NCBI GenBank assembly: GCA_003667245.1
Contig: RCNN01000586.1
Span: 1-64,000, forward strand
DNA: 64,000 nt
Direction: 5' to 3'
DNA from: Heterostelium multicystogenum
Lineage: Eukaryota > Evosea > Eumycetozoa > Acytosteliales > Acytosteliaceae
The first letter of the stretch is position 1. The number at the start of each line of letters is the position of its first letter. The translations under genes were made by a program, and so were the position numbers. The notes beneath the pieces are model-generated. The model was not told the DNA's origin and searched no databases. It saw only the letters and a list, made by a program, of their open reading frames with translations. Shown here one piece after another: positions 1 to 9,790 of this stretch.

Positions 1-5
1 AATCA

Positions 6-439
6 ATGAATGTAATGTTCCGCTTGAGAAATGACGATTTAGCTGACGTATTGGCAATTTTGAAAGATCTCGAAACACAACTCTGTCAGCAACCAAAAAG
101 TTGGCAGGAGTATCTCGGTGAAATTCAACATCCAAGGCAAGATAAGCGGCCAATCAAACCGCTGTTATTCAGACGTCGAGCCGTTCGGATTGTCCAAAGA
201 TTGCGAGCGTTAATGCTCAAAGCCCAAGTCCACGATAAATGCTTAGTATATGGAAATGGTGTTTGCTATCGAGCACTGAGCGGCACAAAGATGTCGCCCG
301 GTACCGTGTACTCCTAGAGCGAGCCTACGGTTCAAGCGTTCGCTTCATTCGTCCGGGACGGGATAAACCCCACCCGTTAATCAAACGAAAGGATCCAGCC
401 AAGTGGCTGCTTCTGGCCGAAAGCCGACATTCAGTATAG
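6..439 (+). CDS. hypothetical protein, frame broken near 270-290
   Basis: Two overlapping open frames on the plus strand read as one small basic protein. The first gives about 85 sensible residues ending in a Lys/Arg-rich stretch, and the second continues with an Arg-rich tail (RPGRDKPHPLIKRKDPAKW) to a stop at 437-439. The change of frame falls at about 270-290. I recognise no family. The basic composition and lack of hydrophobic segments suggest a cytoplasmic protein. It sits at the window edge, so the true start could lie upstream. A strong hairpin follows 35 bases after the stop. Confidence 0.4.
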
Positions 440-473
440 CCGGAGAAAAGCAGGGCCCTGGCACGTGTGCCGT

Positions 474-509
474 CGCTGGGGCGTTGTAGATGCCTACAAC
501 GCCCCAGCG
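474..509. terminator. perfect 16-bp hairpin, probable transcript end or attenuator
   Basis: CGCTGGGGCGTTGTAG (474-489) pairs perfectly with 494-509 around a 4-base loop ATGC. No T-run follows on either strand, so it is not a textbook intrinsic terminator. It lies between a plus-strand gene ending at 439 and a minus-strand gene ending at 562, so a bidirectional transcript end or RNA-stabilising stem is the simplest reading. Confidence 0.5.
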
Positions 510-561
510 GCTAATCGATTGCGTGCACTGAACGGTAAGTGCTATTGGACTACGTCTGATT

Positions 562-891
562 TCAGCTACACGGCACCTCCCGATCCATCAGCTTCCCCAT
601 CAACAGCACCCCCAACTCACTAAGCTGGTGAATAGCCAACGCCACATCACGGTCTTTCCCGCTCAGCTCTTCCGACAGATCAAGCAGCAACGCGCTGACC
701 GAGGCAAAGGTTTCATAGCTATTGATGATCAAACTTTCACTGCTGGCATCAGCAGCCACACTGAACAACGCACCCGACGGCGGGGCGGTCTTGGCGGAGG
801 AGGGATTGAGATAGTGATCCAAGGCACGTTGCGCGGCTTGGTTGAGTTTCAAATCGGGAGATCCCGGAGGATTCGGCGTTACCTTGAACAT
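562..891 (-). CDS. DUF6124 family protein
   Basis: This is a 109-residue intact protein starting MFKVTPNPPGSPDL, the characteristic opening of the Pseudomonas DUF6124 family, with the typical Leu/Ala-rich helical C-terminal half (LLLDLSEELSGKDRDVALAIHQLSELGVLL). Function is unknown. The length and the absence of signal or membrane segments point to a small cytoplasmic helical protein. The ATG directly abuts one arm of an inverted repeat, with no strong Shine-Dalgarno sequence in front (only AGAGAA about 11 bases upstream), so translation could be controlled by leader structure. Family call is from recognition of the N-terminus; function is not known. Confidence 0.8.
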   Translation of the reverse strand: MFKVTPNPPGSPDLKLNQAAQRALDHYLNPSSAKTAPPSGALFSVAADASSESLIINSYETFASVSALLLDLSEELSGKDRDVALAIHQLSELGVLLMGKLMDREVPCS

Positions 892-983
892 TGTTTGGAT
901 TCTCTATGTGGGCCGCCACCTTCTCGCTACTAAACGATTAGGGTGGCAGCTGTGCACAGGTTAGTAGACCGGGAATCCAAACA
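892..983 (-). promoter_or_regulatory. structured leader of the DUF6124 gene
   Basis: An 11-bp perfect inverted repeat, TGTTTGGATTC (892-902) and GAATCCAAACA (973-983), encloses 70 bases directly upstream of the DUF6124 ATG. On the transcript strand the enclosed segment holds a second stem (CTGCCACC with GGTGGCGG) and a pairable CTACTAA/TTAGTAG set. One 11-base arm runs right up to the start codon. I infer a cis-regulatory RNA element. The rest of the 383-base gap up to 1274 holds the dispersed repeat at 1121-1212 and nothing else I can name. Confidence 0.45.
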
Positions 984-1120
984 AAGACCGGCGCGCCCGA
1001 AGACGCCCTGCGCACAGCCACCATCAAGCACAGACAGAGACGTCTGATTGATGAAGCTCATGCACATTGCTTGGATAATCTAGGGCTACTAAACCCGATC
1101 ACTGAGTTTTCAGCGACCGA

Positions 1121-1212
1121 GCAACCTTAGAGACGCCAACCCAGGTGCACAAGCCGGCGGATTCTGACGCAACTGTAGGCAATGGAGCAAGGTGCCGTGC
1201 TCACTGCCTCAA
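1121..1212. repeat. dispersed repeat, copy A
   Basis: The 92 bases from GCAACCTTAG to GCCTCAA reappear, diverged, at 12177-12269; by hand alignment about four bases in five match with a one-base gap. The core ACTGTAGGCAATGGAGC is identical. Both copies lie just beyond the stop codon of a minus-strand MFS transporter gene (about 60 and 20 bases away). No open frame is conserved between copies. Confidence 0.6.
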
Positions 1213-1274
1213 GCACGGGACTGAATTCAATCAGTCCCGCTTTCCTCGATTAAGCAGGCTGGGCCCCCAGGCTA

Positions 1275-2486
1275 TTACTCACCTTGCGCCCCAACACCAG
1301 CACCGTCACAAAACCCGGCACCCACCAACGCGGTCGCCAAACTCAACAGCACCGACGTCCCCATCTTGTCGACGATCTGCCCGCCAAAGAACGAGCCCAC
1401 GGCAATGATCACCTGGAACAACGCGACAAACAGCGGCATGCCACGTTCCACATCTTTGGGTGCAAACCACAAACATCCAGATGGCTTGCGCACGCCGGGA
1501 AGGCACCGAAAGCAAAGCCCCACAGGGCGATCAGCATCACGGCGCCGCTCATGCCGGTGGCGAAGTAGGGGAACAGGGCGGTGCTGGTGCCGATCATCAG
1601 CGCGACCAGCAGCAAGGTGTGGCGCCACGCTGCGGTTGGCGGCAAAGCCGGCGAAGACGTTGCCCATTACGCCGGCCACGCCATAGAGCAGCAACAGCGA
1701 GCCAATGGTCGGGCCGTCGAAGCCGGAGCTGTTTTTGAAAAACGGCGCGACGTAGGTGTACGCGGCAAAGTGCGCGAGGCCGATCAGCAATACGGCGATC
1801 AAGCCAACCCGTGCTTGTGGGTTGATGAACAGGGCCGGCAGGTCGGCGATGCGAATGGCTTTTTTCCGGTTCGAGACGGGGCAGCAGGAACATCTGTGCC
1901 AGCAGTACCGGTATGCCCACCAGTGCGGTGACGAGGAAGGTCATGCGCCAGCCCATCAGGCCGCTCAGCCAGGTGCCGACGGGTACGCCGAGCACGGTGG
2001 CCAGGGTCACGCCCATCATGATGATCGAGGTGGCTTTCGCGACGCCCACGCCCTTGGGCGCCAGGGCGGCCGCTGAGGGCGATGGCGGTGGGCCAAAAGC
2101 CGCCGATGCTGATGCCCAGCAGTACGCGGCCGAAACAGCAGCAGGCTGAAGTCGCTGGCGTAGGCCACCACCATGTTTGCGATGATCATGATCAGGGTCA
2201 GGCCGATCAGCAGGTAGCGACGGTCCATGGCGCCAATGCCCACCGACAGCAAACGGGGCGGCGAGGGCGGCCATGATGCCGGGCAGGGTGACCATCAGCC
2301 CGGCGTGGCCGGCGCTGATGCCGAGGGTCGGCGGCGACGTCGTTGAGTACGCCTACCGGCAGGAACTCGCTGGTGACCAGGGCGAACGCGCCTACGGCAA
2401 CGGAAAGAATCGCCAGCCACTGCTGCAGGACGGTTTGTTGATTATGTTTCGGGGAGGCCGCTAGGGGCCCGGCTTGCGCTTGGCAT
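1275..2486 (-). CDS. MFS transporter, DHA1 drug/sugar efflux type, frame broken
   Basis: Three overlapping minus-strand frames together give a 12-helix major facilitator of roughly 390 residues. Helix 1 reads VGAFALVTSEFLPVGVLNDV, characteristic of the SotB/YdhP/AraJ group of DHA1 exporters, and helices near the middle read GVTLATVLGVPVGTWLSGLMGW, the motif C region of antiporters. It is an inner-membrane proton-driven exporter, with substrate unknown. Frame changes occur near the N-terminus, near 2270, near 1860 and near 1640, so the start at 2486 is approximate. Its stop is about 60 bases from repeat copy A. Confidence 0.75.
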
Positions 2487-2808
2487 GGTGTCGGGTTCCG
2501 GGAGGATATTTCGCCTGAGGGACAGACGGGAGGGAGAAAGTGGAGGCGATTATAGGAATGGGTTTTGGTAAGCCAATAGGCGACCGGTTCGATAGTAATC
2601 ATCAGTCTCGTTGATAAGACTGCCTGCGTAGAGCGTTCTCTTCCGTGTAGACCCTAGCGATTGCCCATGGCCCGACTCCGCGCGTAATCCGGCCCGATCC
2701 CGCGCGCCAGAAAAAATCCCCCGCTGCATCCTGAGCCTCGGCATGTCGGTTTTTGCTGATGTGCCGAAGCGTTTTCAAGGCCGATCAAACAATAATAAAG
2801 AGGTGCTT

Positions 2809-4076
2809 ATGCCCGTGCTTCATCGCCCTTCATCCCCGGTTGAACGCAGCGCGCTTCATGTGTTGGTGTGTGCGTCGACACTTGCGCTGTCGTTAACCGC
2901 CTGCGCGGCCACGCCGGATCCCGCGAAGCCTTATCCCCATGCACAGGAACCGATTGGCGATGTGCAAGCCATCTATGACGGCAGGCTCAGCGAGGACTTG
3001 GCGGTCACTACCTTCCGTAATACCGACCGGTTGTTCCCGACGCGCACGATCAAGGCGGGCGGCCATCCGTTCCCGTTACCCCGCAGCAGCCAGCCACTTG
3101 GGCCGGTTGCCTTTGACTACAAAGGCAAGCATTACAGCCTCGATGACTACGTGGCGATCAACCGGGTAACCGGGCTGTTGGTGCTCAAGGACGGCAAGAT
3201 CGTCGATGAGCGTTATGAAAAAGGCAACACCGCCGACACCCGGTGGATGTCGATGTCGGTGGCCAAGTCCATCACCTCGACCCTCGTAGGCGCGGCGCTG
3301 CAGGACGGCTCCATCAAGAGCCTGGATGACAAGGTCACCCGTTATTTTACCCGCGTTGGCCGGTAGCGGTTATGACCAGGTCACCGTGCGCCAGATCCTC
3401 TCCATGCGCTCCGGGATCAAGTGGAACGAGCAATACACGGACCCTACCTCGGACGAGCGCCACTTTGATCAAACTGCGTAGTGAACAAGTGCCCGGGTCC
3501 GCTCCTCAAGTTCATGGCCAGCCTGCCCACCGCCGCGCCGCCTGGGCACTCGCACCAACTACAGCACCGGTGTGAAACTCAAGTGTTGGGGCAACTGGTG
3601 AGCGCTGCGGTGGGCAAGCCACTGACGCAATACCTGAGCGAGAAGATCTGGGCGCCTTACGGCATTGCAAAACCGATGCCAAGTGGTGGCTCGACGGCCT
3701 CAATGGCAATGAAGTGGGCGGCAGCGGTATCAGCGCGACGCTTGAGGATTACGGGCGTTTTGGGCAGTTCGTGCTTAGCGGTGGCAAGGCCGGTGGGCAG
3801 CCAGTGTTGCCTGAAGGCTGGTTGAGTTTTGCCAGCGCGACTACGGGTTCAGATGCCGGCGTACGGTGACTTTGCGTCCATTGTGGGCCAGGTTGGACCG
3901 ACGCTTCCAAAGCGGATAAAGCCTTTACGGCGGCCGGTACGTTTGGTCAGTACCTCTACATCAATCCGACCAGGAATGTGGTGATTGTGGTGTGGCAGGC
4001 GCAGACCAAACCCACGGGTGGCAAGGTGATCGACGATATGTTTGCCTTTGATGCGGTTGCCAAAGCGCTTCAATAA
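2809..4076 (+). CDS. serine hydrolase of the class C beta-lactamase family, frame broken
   Basis: The start is ATG 2809 behind AAAGAGG. Residues 1-32 form a lipoprotein-like signal (LALSLTACAA, lipobox-type Cys), so the product is probably periplasmic and membrane-anchored. The family nucleophile motif SVAK lies at about residues 150-153, and a later NYSTG matches the Tyr-Ser second motif of class C beta-lactamase-like esterases and peptidases. The C-terminal half is spread over three frames with breaks near 3350, 3470-3550 and 3660-3850, ending IDDMFAFDAVAKALQ at 4076. These enzymes usually cleave esters or peptidoglycan-type peptides. I would not call it an antibiotic resistance gene. The 320 bases upstream hold no gene I can support. 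Confidence 0.75.
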
Positions 4077-4086
4077 CCGCGAAGTA

Positions 4087-4183
4087 CCTGTGGCGAGGGA
4101 GCTTGCTCCCGCTGGACTGCGCAGCAGGCCCATTTTTTGGGGCCGCTGCGCGGCCCAGCGTGAGCAAGCTCCCTCGCCACAGG
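4087..4183. repeat. REP-type inverted repeat (GTGGCGAGGGAGCTTGCTCCC class)
   Basis: CCTGTGGCGAGGGAGCTTGC and its complement at the far end bracket a shorter internal stem (GGGCCGCTGCGCGGCC). It lies between the converging serine hydrolase and AraC genes and probably ends or stabilises both transcripts. The same class recurs at 30015-30131 and 58702-58831. Confidence 0.85.
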
Positions 4184-4212
4184 CTACGGGGCTACTCAGG
4201 GTAGTGTGTACC

Positions 4213-5031
4213 TCACATCGCCGCCCGCAACGAGCGCGGCGAAAAGCCCATAATGTGACTTGAACCTCACCGCAAACCTCGACGCCGACGCATACCCGCA
4301 CGCACTGGAAATCTCCCCGATGGAATCCCTGGAGGTTTGCAGCTGTTGCAACGCCGCCCCCAGCCGAACATTTTCCAGGATGGCCCTGAAGCTCGCATCC
4401 TCATTGGCCAGCTTGCCGACGCAACGTCGACTCCCCCAGATTCAACTGCTGCGCGACCGTGGCAACGGTCCAGTCCCTGGACAGGTTGCTGCCGATCAAC
4501 CGCTGCACGCGTTCACTCAAGGGGTCGTTTGCGATCCATCAGCAACGGTCCCGCCTGGGCCGGCCAGGCACAGGCAGAGCAACACGGCCTCGCCATAGTG
4601 GGTGCACAAGGCCGCCGGGGCGCCGGTGCTCAGTGCGGTCAGCAATTGGTCCCAGGGCTTGTCGGGTCTGTTTGTCCAGGCGTACGCACAGGTCGGCATG
4701 CATGCTGCCCTTGAACTGCGCGCCATACCGGGCAACGAAGTTACGCAACACCGGCACCGGAAACGACACCACGTCGGCGATGTAGTCACCCTGGGCCACC
4801 GGAAAATTGGTCACCCCAAGCTCGCGGCCTGCCGGCAGTAGAATCAGGTGCTGTGGGCCGGCGCGCATTTCGCGCTCATCCCACTGCATCAGTTTTTGCC
4901 CCTGTCGCACGCGGCAAAGGGCGCTCAATGAAGATCGGCACGCGTTGCAGGGTTGTGATGTTTGCCGGGCCCTGATCACGCAGCTTTCGATGATGCTTTC
5001 CCGGTGCCGCAGACCTTCGTGAACATTCCAT
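4213..5031 (-). CDS. AraC family transcriptional regulator, frame broken
   Basis: The N-terminal sensing half reads GPQHLILLPAGRELGVTNFP, a cupin-like arm typical of AraC regulators. The C-terminal half carries the second helix-turn-helix (GEISSACGYASASRFAVRFK) followed in another frame by GFSPRSLRAAM and a stop at 4213, the usual AraC ending. Breaks occur near 4250, 4400-4540 and 4900-4930. The start at 5031 is a best guess, because ATG also occurs at 5026. It follows the PEBP gene by only 5 bases, so the two are probably one transcript. Confidence 0.7.
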
Positions 5032-5036
5032 CGTGA

Positions 5037-5586
5037 CTAGCGTCCGTAAGGGGCCGTGATTGTGGCCTTGGCCAGGCTGTTGGCATTGAGCATGTAGCCG
5101 ACCAGGGCGCCGCTGGATTGATTGTCGATTCGGCAGCGTGTTCGACTTTTCAACGCCCACACGGTGAATTGATAGCGATGCCGTTTATCACCCACGGGCG
5201 GGCAAGCCGCCGCCGAAGCCGGGTTGGCCGTAGTCCGTGCGGCCTTGCACTGCCCCGGCCGGCAGGTGGGTGCCCACATTGCTCGGCAGGCTGGAGACGG
5301 TGACGGGCAGGTTCACCACCGTCCAGTAGCCACCAGCCGCTTGCCGGTCGGGGCGTCGGGATCGTAGACGGTGATGGCGAAGCTTTTGGTACCCGCCGGG
5401 GCGTTGGCCCAGGACAGGGCAGGGGAGGTGTTGCCACCGCTGGCAGCCGAAGCCGTTGAATTCCTGCAGGTTGCGTCAGCGGGCGTTGGTCGGCAATGTC
5501 CGGGCTGTTGAGTGAGAAGCTGGCGGCGTGTTCCGCTTGGCGGCCATGATCAGGGTGATCGCGGGGGCAAGTGCTTTGAGTTTCAT
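5037..5586 (-). CDS. YbhB/YbcL-type phosphatidylethanolamine-binding protein, frame broken
   Basis: The reading [16 protein letters not shown] at 5586 is a secretion signal. Further on, across frames, the ligand-pocket signatures of the PEBP/Raf kinase inhibitor-like family appear: a DPDAP-like segment, GWW followed by a V-N-L-P loop, and [18 protein letters not shown]. Length of about 180 residues fits the bacterial family. Role in bacteria is uncertain; the product is probably periplasmic. Breaks lie near 5535, 5460, 5300 and 5130. It is followed immediately by the AraC regulator. Confidence 0.75.
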
Positions 5587-5691
5587 CGCGGTGGTGTCCA
5601 GGCGTGTGTTTGAGCCGTTGATCCTAAAACAGCGCGTAGGCACTGCACTGCGCCGAAAGCGCTCGATGATTGTGCCGAAACGCTCTGCCCA

Positions 5692-6563
5692 CTAAGGCTG
5701 AGCCCTCAGCGTCCGGATGATGAACGCATGCAGGCTATTGACCGCTTTGGACCCGGCGGGACGCCCGGCTACGCAGAATCGAAACCTCCATGGGCTCAAT
5801 GCTGCCCAAACCGTGCTCCGTCACCGAGTACCTGAAAGCGAATCCTGCACGGTGCATTGGGTGATCGCGGCAATCGCCGAGCCCGCCCTCGACGCGGCCA
5901 CCTGGCCGGCAAGGCTGGAGCTGTTGTACACCACCTTGAATTCGCGCCCTTGCTGGGTGAGTGCGTTCACCGGCATACCGCCGGGCGAGGCTTGCGCTTT
6001 TCGTAGACGGCGATGGGGATCGGGTCGCGCCGCCACAGTTCGAACTGCCGGTGAACCTACCCACACCATGGGCTCCTTGAACAGGAAGGTGCCGCTTTGG
6101 GGCGAGTCCCGAGACACCAGCGCCAAGTCAAGATCGCCGCTGCGCAACTGTGGGATCAGCGTGGTCGACTGTTCACAGGTCAGTTCGATTTCCACACCGG
6201 CGTAGCGCGGCGAATAGCGTTTGAGCAGCGGCGTGAGGTACCGGGCCGCGTAGTCTTCGGCAACGCCAAGGCGGATGCGCCCGGTCAGCTCTTCCCGTGA
6301 AAACGCCGCCTGGGTTCAGCGTGCAGGGCGAGCATGCGCCGGGCGTAGCTCAGCAGCGTCTGGCCATCGGCAGTCAGTTGCAGGTGCCTCGGGCCGCGAC
6401 TCAAGAGCTTGTCGTCCAAGGGCGGCTTCGAGTTTTTCATCTGCATGCTGACGGCGGACTGCGAGCGGTTGACCTCGTGGGCGGCGCCAGGGGACAACGA
6501 GCCGGCATCCACCACGGCCACAAAGCATTTGAGCCAATCGAGTTGCAAATCGCTGGCGGGCAT
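5692..6563 (-). CDS. LysR family transcriptional regulator, frame broken
   Basis: The N-terminal winged helix reads FVAVVDAGSLSPGAAHEVNR then SQSAVSMQMK, the LysR DNA-recognition helix. The co-inducer domain continues on the minus strand through ELTCEQSTTLIPQLRSGDLD and DLALVSRD, ending FIIRTLRAQP at 5692. The total is about 290 residues, normal for the family. Breaks are near 6300, 6010-6060 and 5750. It is divergent from a LysE-type exporter with 115 bases between, the classic arrangement for a LysR protein controlling its neighbour, so exporter control is the likely job. Confidence 0.8.
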
Positions 6564-6578
6564 CGCGCTGACCTCTAT

Positions 6579-6591
6579 TTCGTTAATCGAA
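6579..6591. promoter_or_regulatory. candidate LysR operator
   Basis: TTCGTTAATCGAA is a perfect dyad (TTCG/CGAA, 5-base spacer) 16 bases before the LysR start and in the intergenic region shared with the LysE-type exporter. LysR proteins commonly bind short AT-centred dyads in such divergent promoters. Inference only. Confidence 0.4.
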
Positions 6592-6678
6592 TGGCTAAAG
6601 CCTGAATTATGCGCTTTTCATGGACGCTTGTTCACCCGCAACATTCTGCCTTGAACCAACACCTTCTGGATCGGATCC

Positions 6679-7296
6679 ATGCCCTTTGCATACCTGGTTG
6701 CTTTACCTGGTTACCTGCTTCGGCATCTCGGTGGTGCCAGGGGCCCAATGCGTTATTTGCGCTGACCCACGGTTGCGCTTCACAGGCAGCCGCAAAAACG
6801 CTGTTCACCATCAGCGGCGGCGTGCTCGGTTTGCGATTGTGCTGGCGCTGTGTGGCGTTGGGGTTGGGTGCGCTGATCCAGGCGTCGGCCAGCCTGTTCA
6901 CGGCCTTGAAGGTGGCGGGTGGGCTGTACCTGATTCTGGCTGGGCTTCGGGCTGTGGCGGGCGGCACCGGTCAGCCTTGAGGCGACCGGCACTACCAGCT
7001 CGCGGAGCTGGCCGCTGTTCCGCCAGGGGCTGGTATCGGCGATCTCAAACCCAAGGCCTTGCTGCTCTTCACCGCGTTTTATTCCACCGTTCCTGGACCC
7101 GCACCGGAGCATCATTCGCGCAGACCACTCACCATCCCCCTGACCTACGCCGGGGGGAGTTCATCGTCGAGTACCTGGTGCGGCCAGCGCCGCGCACCGG
7201 GTACGGCCCTGGCTGGCGCGAACCGGGCGCCGATTCAATAAAGTCTGCGGCGGGTTTTTTGTGCTGTTCGGGTTGGCCCTGCCTATCCATGCCTGA
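6679..7296 (+). CDS. LysE/RhtB family exporter, frame broken
   Basis: About 205 residues across three frames. The family hallmark near the N-terminus is CFGISVVPGPN-like followed by ALFALTHGCASQAAAKTLFT, then TISGGVLGLRLCWRCVALGLGALIQ (helix 2) and FKVAGGLYLILAGLRA-like (helix 3). The end GGFFVLFGLALPIHA is typical. It is a six-helix inner-membrane exporter of amino acids or related metabolites. Breaks are near 6720, 6975, 7100 and 7230. It lies divergent from a LysR regulator and convergent with the XRE-cupin gene. Confidence 0.75.
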
Positions 7297-7313
7297 GGGC
7301 ACATCCCCGCGGC

Positions 7314-7890
7314 TTAGGGATGTTCGATCACCATCACCGCCGTGGTATCCGCCTCAAGTGCTTCGAACACATGGGGCGCATTCGCCAGGTAGCTGATGTA
7401 GTCGCCGGCGTGCAGCAGCACAGGCGCACCGGCCGGGCCGATATTCGCGCTGCCGCTGCACAGCAGCACGTGCTCGACGGTGCCGGCAGGGTGGGGCTGA
7501 GACAGGCGCGCTTCGCCCGGCTGTACCTTTAGCCGGTAGATATCGCGACGCACGCCCGCCGGGCCAATCCGCAAGCAGTGTGGCCGCGTAGTGGCCGGTT
7601 TCGGTATAGGTGGTCAGGCCCTCGTTGGCGCGAATAACCCGCAGGTGTTGCTGGGGTTTGTTCGAAGAACCGGTCACCTGCAAGCCCATTCGCCGTGGCC
7701 AACGACCACAGGGTCTCGATGCTGGGGTTGCCGATGCCGGACTCCAGCTGGGACAAAGGTCGACTTCGCCACGCCTGCGCGTTTTGCCAGTTCAGTCAAT
7801 GAAAGCCCCGCAGCCTGGCGTTCGCGCTTGATCGACAGGGCCAGCAGGTCGATTTCGGCTTGGATTGAGATTGTTCGTTATGTCGGTCAT
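7314..7890 (-). CDS. XRE regulator with C-terminal cupin domain, frame broken
   Basis: Residues 1-70 form an XRE helix-turn-helix (LTELAKRAGVAKS then SQLESGIGNPSIETLWSLAT). The intact C-terminal frame is a cupin sensor (HPAGTVEHVLLCSG, LHAGDYISYLANAPHVFEAL) ending VMVIEHP. The layout matches the about 190-residue SutR/PuuR-like regulators that sense small molecules. Breaks are near 7860, 7760 and 7570. It is convergent with the LysE-type exporter. Confidence 0.8.
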
Positions 7891-8202
7891 TTGTTCTTCA
7901 AATCATCCATAAATGGGTTGACGCTTTGTCGCCGGGTGTTCAGCATAGCAATCATTCGTTCATTATAAAAACCGAGTGTCGAATGATCTGGTGCGTGTTC
8001 CACCTCTGCGACTATTGGCCGTGGCTGCTCTGGCGGGCGCTCTCCTACGACCTTGAAGGGTGGCGCAGCCTGCTGGTGGCGACGCAGTTTGGCGCAGCAA
8101 CATTGCCGGGGGCTATTCTGCGGGCCGCTATGATTCCTTTTCGCCATCCTTCGGGATCGGGCTATGATCGCGCAATCCGAACCAAGACGCTCCCCCAGAC
8201 CT
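7891..8202. promoter_or_regulatory. intergenic region with an 8-bp inverted repeat
   Basis: The 312 bases separate the divergent XRE-cupin and diguanylate cyclase genes. ATCATTCG (7951-7958) and CGAATGAT (7980-7987) form a perfect inverted repeat around an AT-rich 21-base spacer containing CATTATAAAA. It is about 60 bases upstream of the XRE start and could be its operator. An open plus-strand frame across 7926-8213 contains Trp-rich text but no recognisable domain, so I do not call it. Confidence 0.35.
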
Positions 8203-9068
8203 ATGCCCGTTGACCTGCAAGCCCTCTATCCCAAACTGATTCCACTTGATGCTGGATACGGTGTTTCGTGGTCGACAGTGAAAACCAGATCGTGTTTGTG
8301 AGTGATGCCTGCGAAGCGCTGCTGGGGTACCGCGCCGAGGAGCTGACCGGCACCCTGATCACCCACTACATGCACCCTGAAGACCCTGGCCCGCACCCGG
8401 GCGTCGATTGTGCGGGTCATGAATGGCAAGCCCCACGTCGACTTCCGCAACCGCTATATCCGCAAGGATGGCAGTGTGGTGCACATTCTGTGGGCGGCCT
8501 TCTGGTCCGAGGAAGTGGGGGCGCGGATCGGTGTTGCGCGGGACGTAACCGCCCTGACGCAGGCGGAAGAAGAGCTGCGTTTCCTCGCCCATCACGACCC
8601 GTTGACGGCCCTCACCAATCGCTCACTGTTCAATGACCGGTTGGACGAGGCCCTGCAAGCCGCTCACCACCACAAAAGTCCTCTGGCCTTGCTGTTTCTG
8701 GACGTGAATGACTTCAAGGCCATCAATGATGTGCACGGGCATGCCGTGGGCGACCGCGTGCTTTGCGTGATTGCACGACGGTTGGAAGGGTGTGTGCGTG
8801 AGAGCGACCTGGTGGCCCGGATGGGCGGGGATGAATTCACCGTGCTGCTGACGGATATTCAGTCACCGGAAGCCGTGTCGGCCAAAGTGCAGCAGATAGT
8901 TGCGGTGATGACCCAGCCCCTGAGCGCTGAGTTTGGCGCGGTCAAGATGCCGTCCTGCAGTATCGGCGTAGCGTTTTACCCGGCGGATGGAGCAGATGCC
9001 GACAGCCTGCTCAGCCACGCGGATGGTGAGATGTACCGGGTTTAAAAGGCAGCGGTTTGCAACCGATT
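8203..9068 (+). CDS. PAS-GGDEF diguanylate cyclase, frame broken
   Basis: ATG 8203 opens a PAS domain (VFVVDSENQIVFVSDACEAL, GYRAEELTG, FRNRYIRKDGSVVHILWAAF) of about 120 residues, followed by a GGDEF domain: HHDPLTALTNRSLFNDR, FLDVNDFKAINDVHGHAVGD and the active-site text RMGGDEF. Intact GGDEF residues predict c-di-GMP synthesis. No EAL domain and no membrane segment are seen. Breaks are near 8250 and 8385. One extra T near 9041 probably creates an early stop at 9043; without it the frame would end about 9068, overlapping the next gene's stop. PAS input suggests redox, light or ligand control. Confidence 0.85.
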
Positions 9069-9696
9069 AACGCTGCTGGAAAGCAATCTTCAGCCCCAAT
9101 CCCATGAACAAACGTCCCAATGATCTTCCCTCCCAACGGCGCAGCCTTGAAAGGCCCACCATCCATTGGCTCAACGGACGAATCGCCACCGAAATCAGCG
9201 TGGTGTACACCGCACTGAGCCCCGAGAAGATCAACCCCAGCACCGCGAACTGCGCCAGGGAAGAACCGGATTCCGGGTGAATGAATTGCGGCAGGAAGGC
9301 CAGGAAGAAAATCGCGGTTTTCGGGTTCAAGCACTTCGGCACCCACCGCCTGGAAATACGCCTGGGTCGAGGTCACGGTGGGCAGGTCTTTGCGCGTGGT
9401 GGCGCCCAGGCTTGGCCATAAACGCACGTATGCCCAGGTAGATCAGGTAACAGGCGCCGACGATTTTGACCACGTTAAACGCCACGGCCGAGGTTCATCA
9501 GGATGGCCGACAGGCCCAGCGCCGCGCACAGCGTATGGATCAGGTCGCCCGAGGCCACCCCCAGCCCGGTGGCAATCCCGACCTTGCGCCCACCCTGGAG
9601 GGTGCGGGTGATCACCAGCAGCACGGCTGGGCCGGGAATCAGGAAAAGGCCGATGACCACGGCGACATACGTCAGGATGGGGGCGAGTTCGAACAT
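9067..9696 (-). CDS. LysE/RhtB family exporter, frame broken
   Basis: The start frame reads VIGLFLIPGPAVLLVITRTL, the family's first helix with the PGP motif, then GGRKVGIATGLGVASGDLIH. The ending frame reads LNPKTAIFFLAFLPQFIHP, the conserved NPK motif, and stops at 9067. About 208 residues and six predicted helices match the family. It exports amino acids or derivatives from the cytoplasm. Breaks lie near 9480 and 9335-9420. It converges on the diguanylate cyclase gene with almost no gap. Confidence 0.8.
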
Positions 9697-9790
9697 GCGG
9701 TGTTATCTCAATGCCGGATGCGTCCTACAGTAATCCTCATCCCAGGGATTAACGCAATACAGATGAACACCCGCTGGAACCGCCTGGCCT

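Noticed and set aside
2809..4076. Beta-lactamase resistance gene
   Set aside because: The SxxK and YxN-type motifs define the broad serine hydrolase family. Lipoprotein signal and length do not specifically indicate an AmpC-type enzyme.
7926..8213. A Trp-rich plus-strand frame in the XRE/diguanylate cyclase gap
   Set aside because: No start context, family or partner frame. Treated as intergenic.
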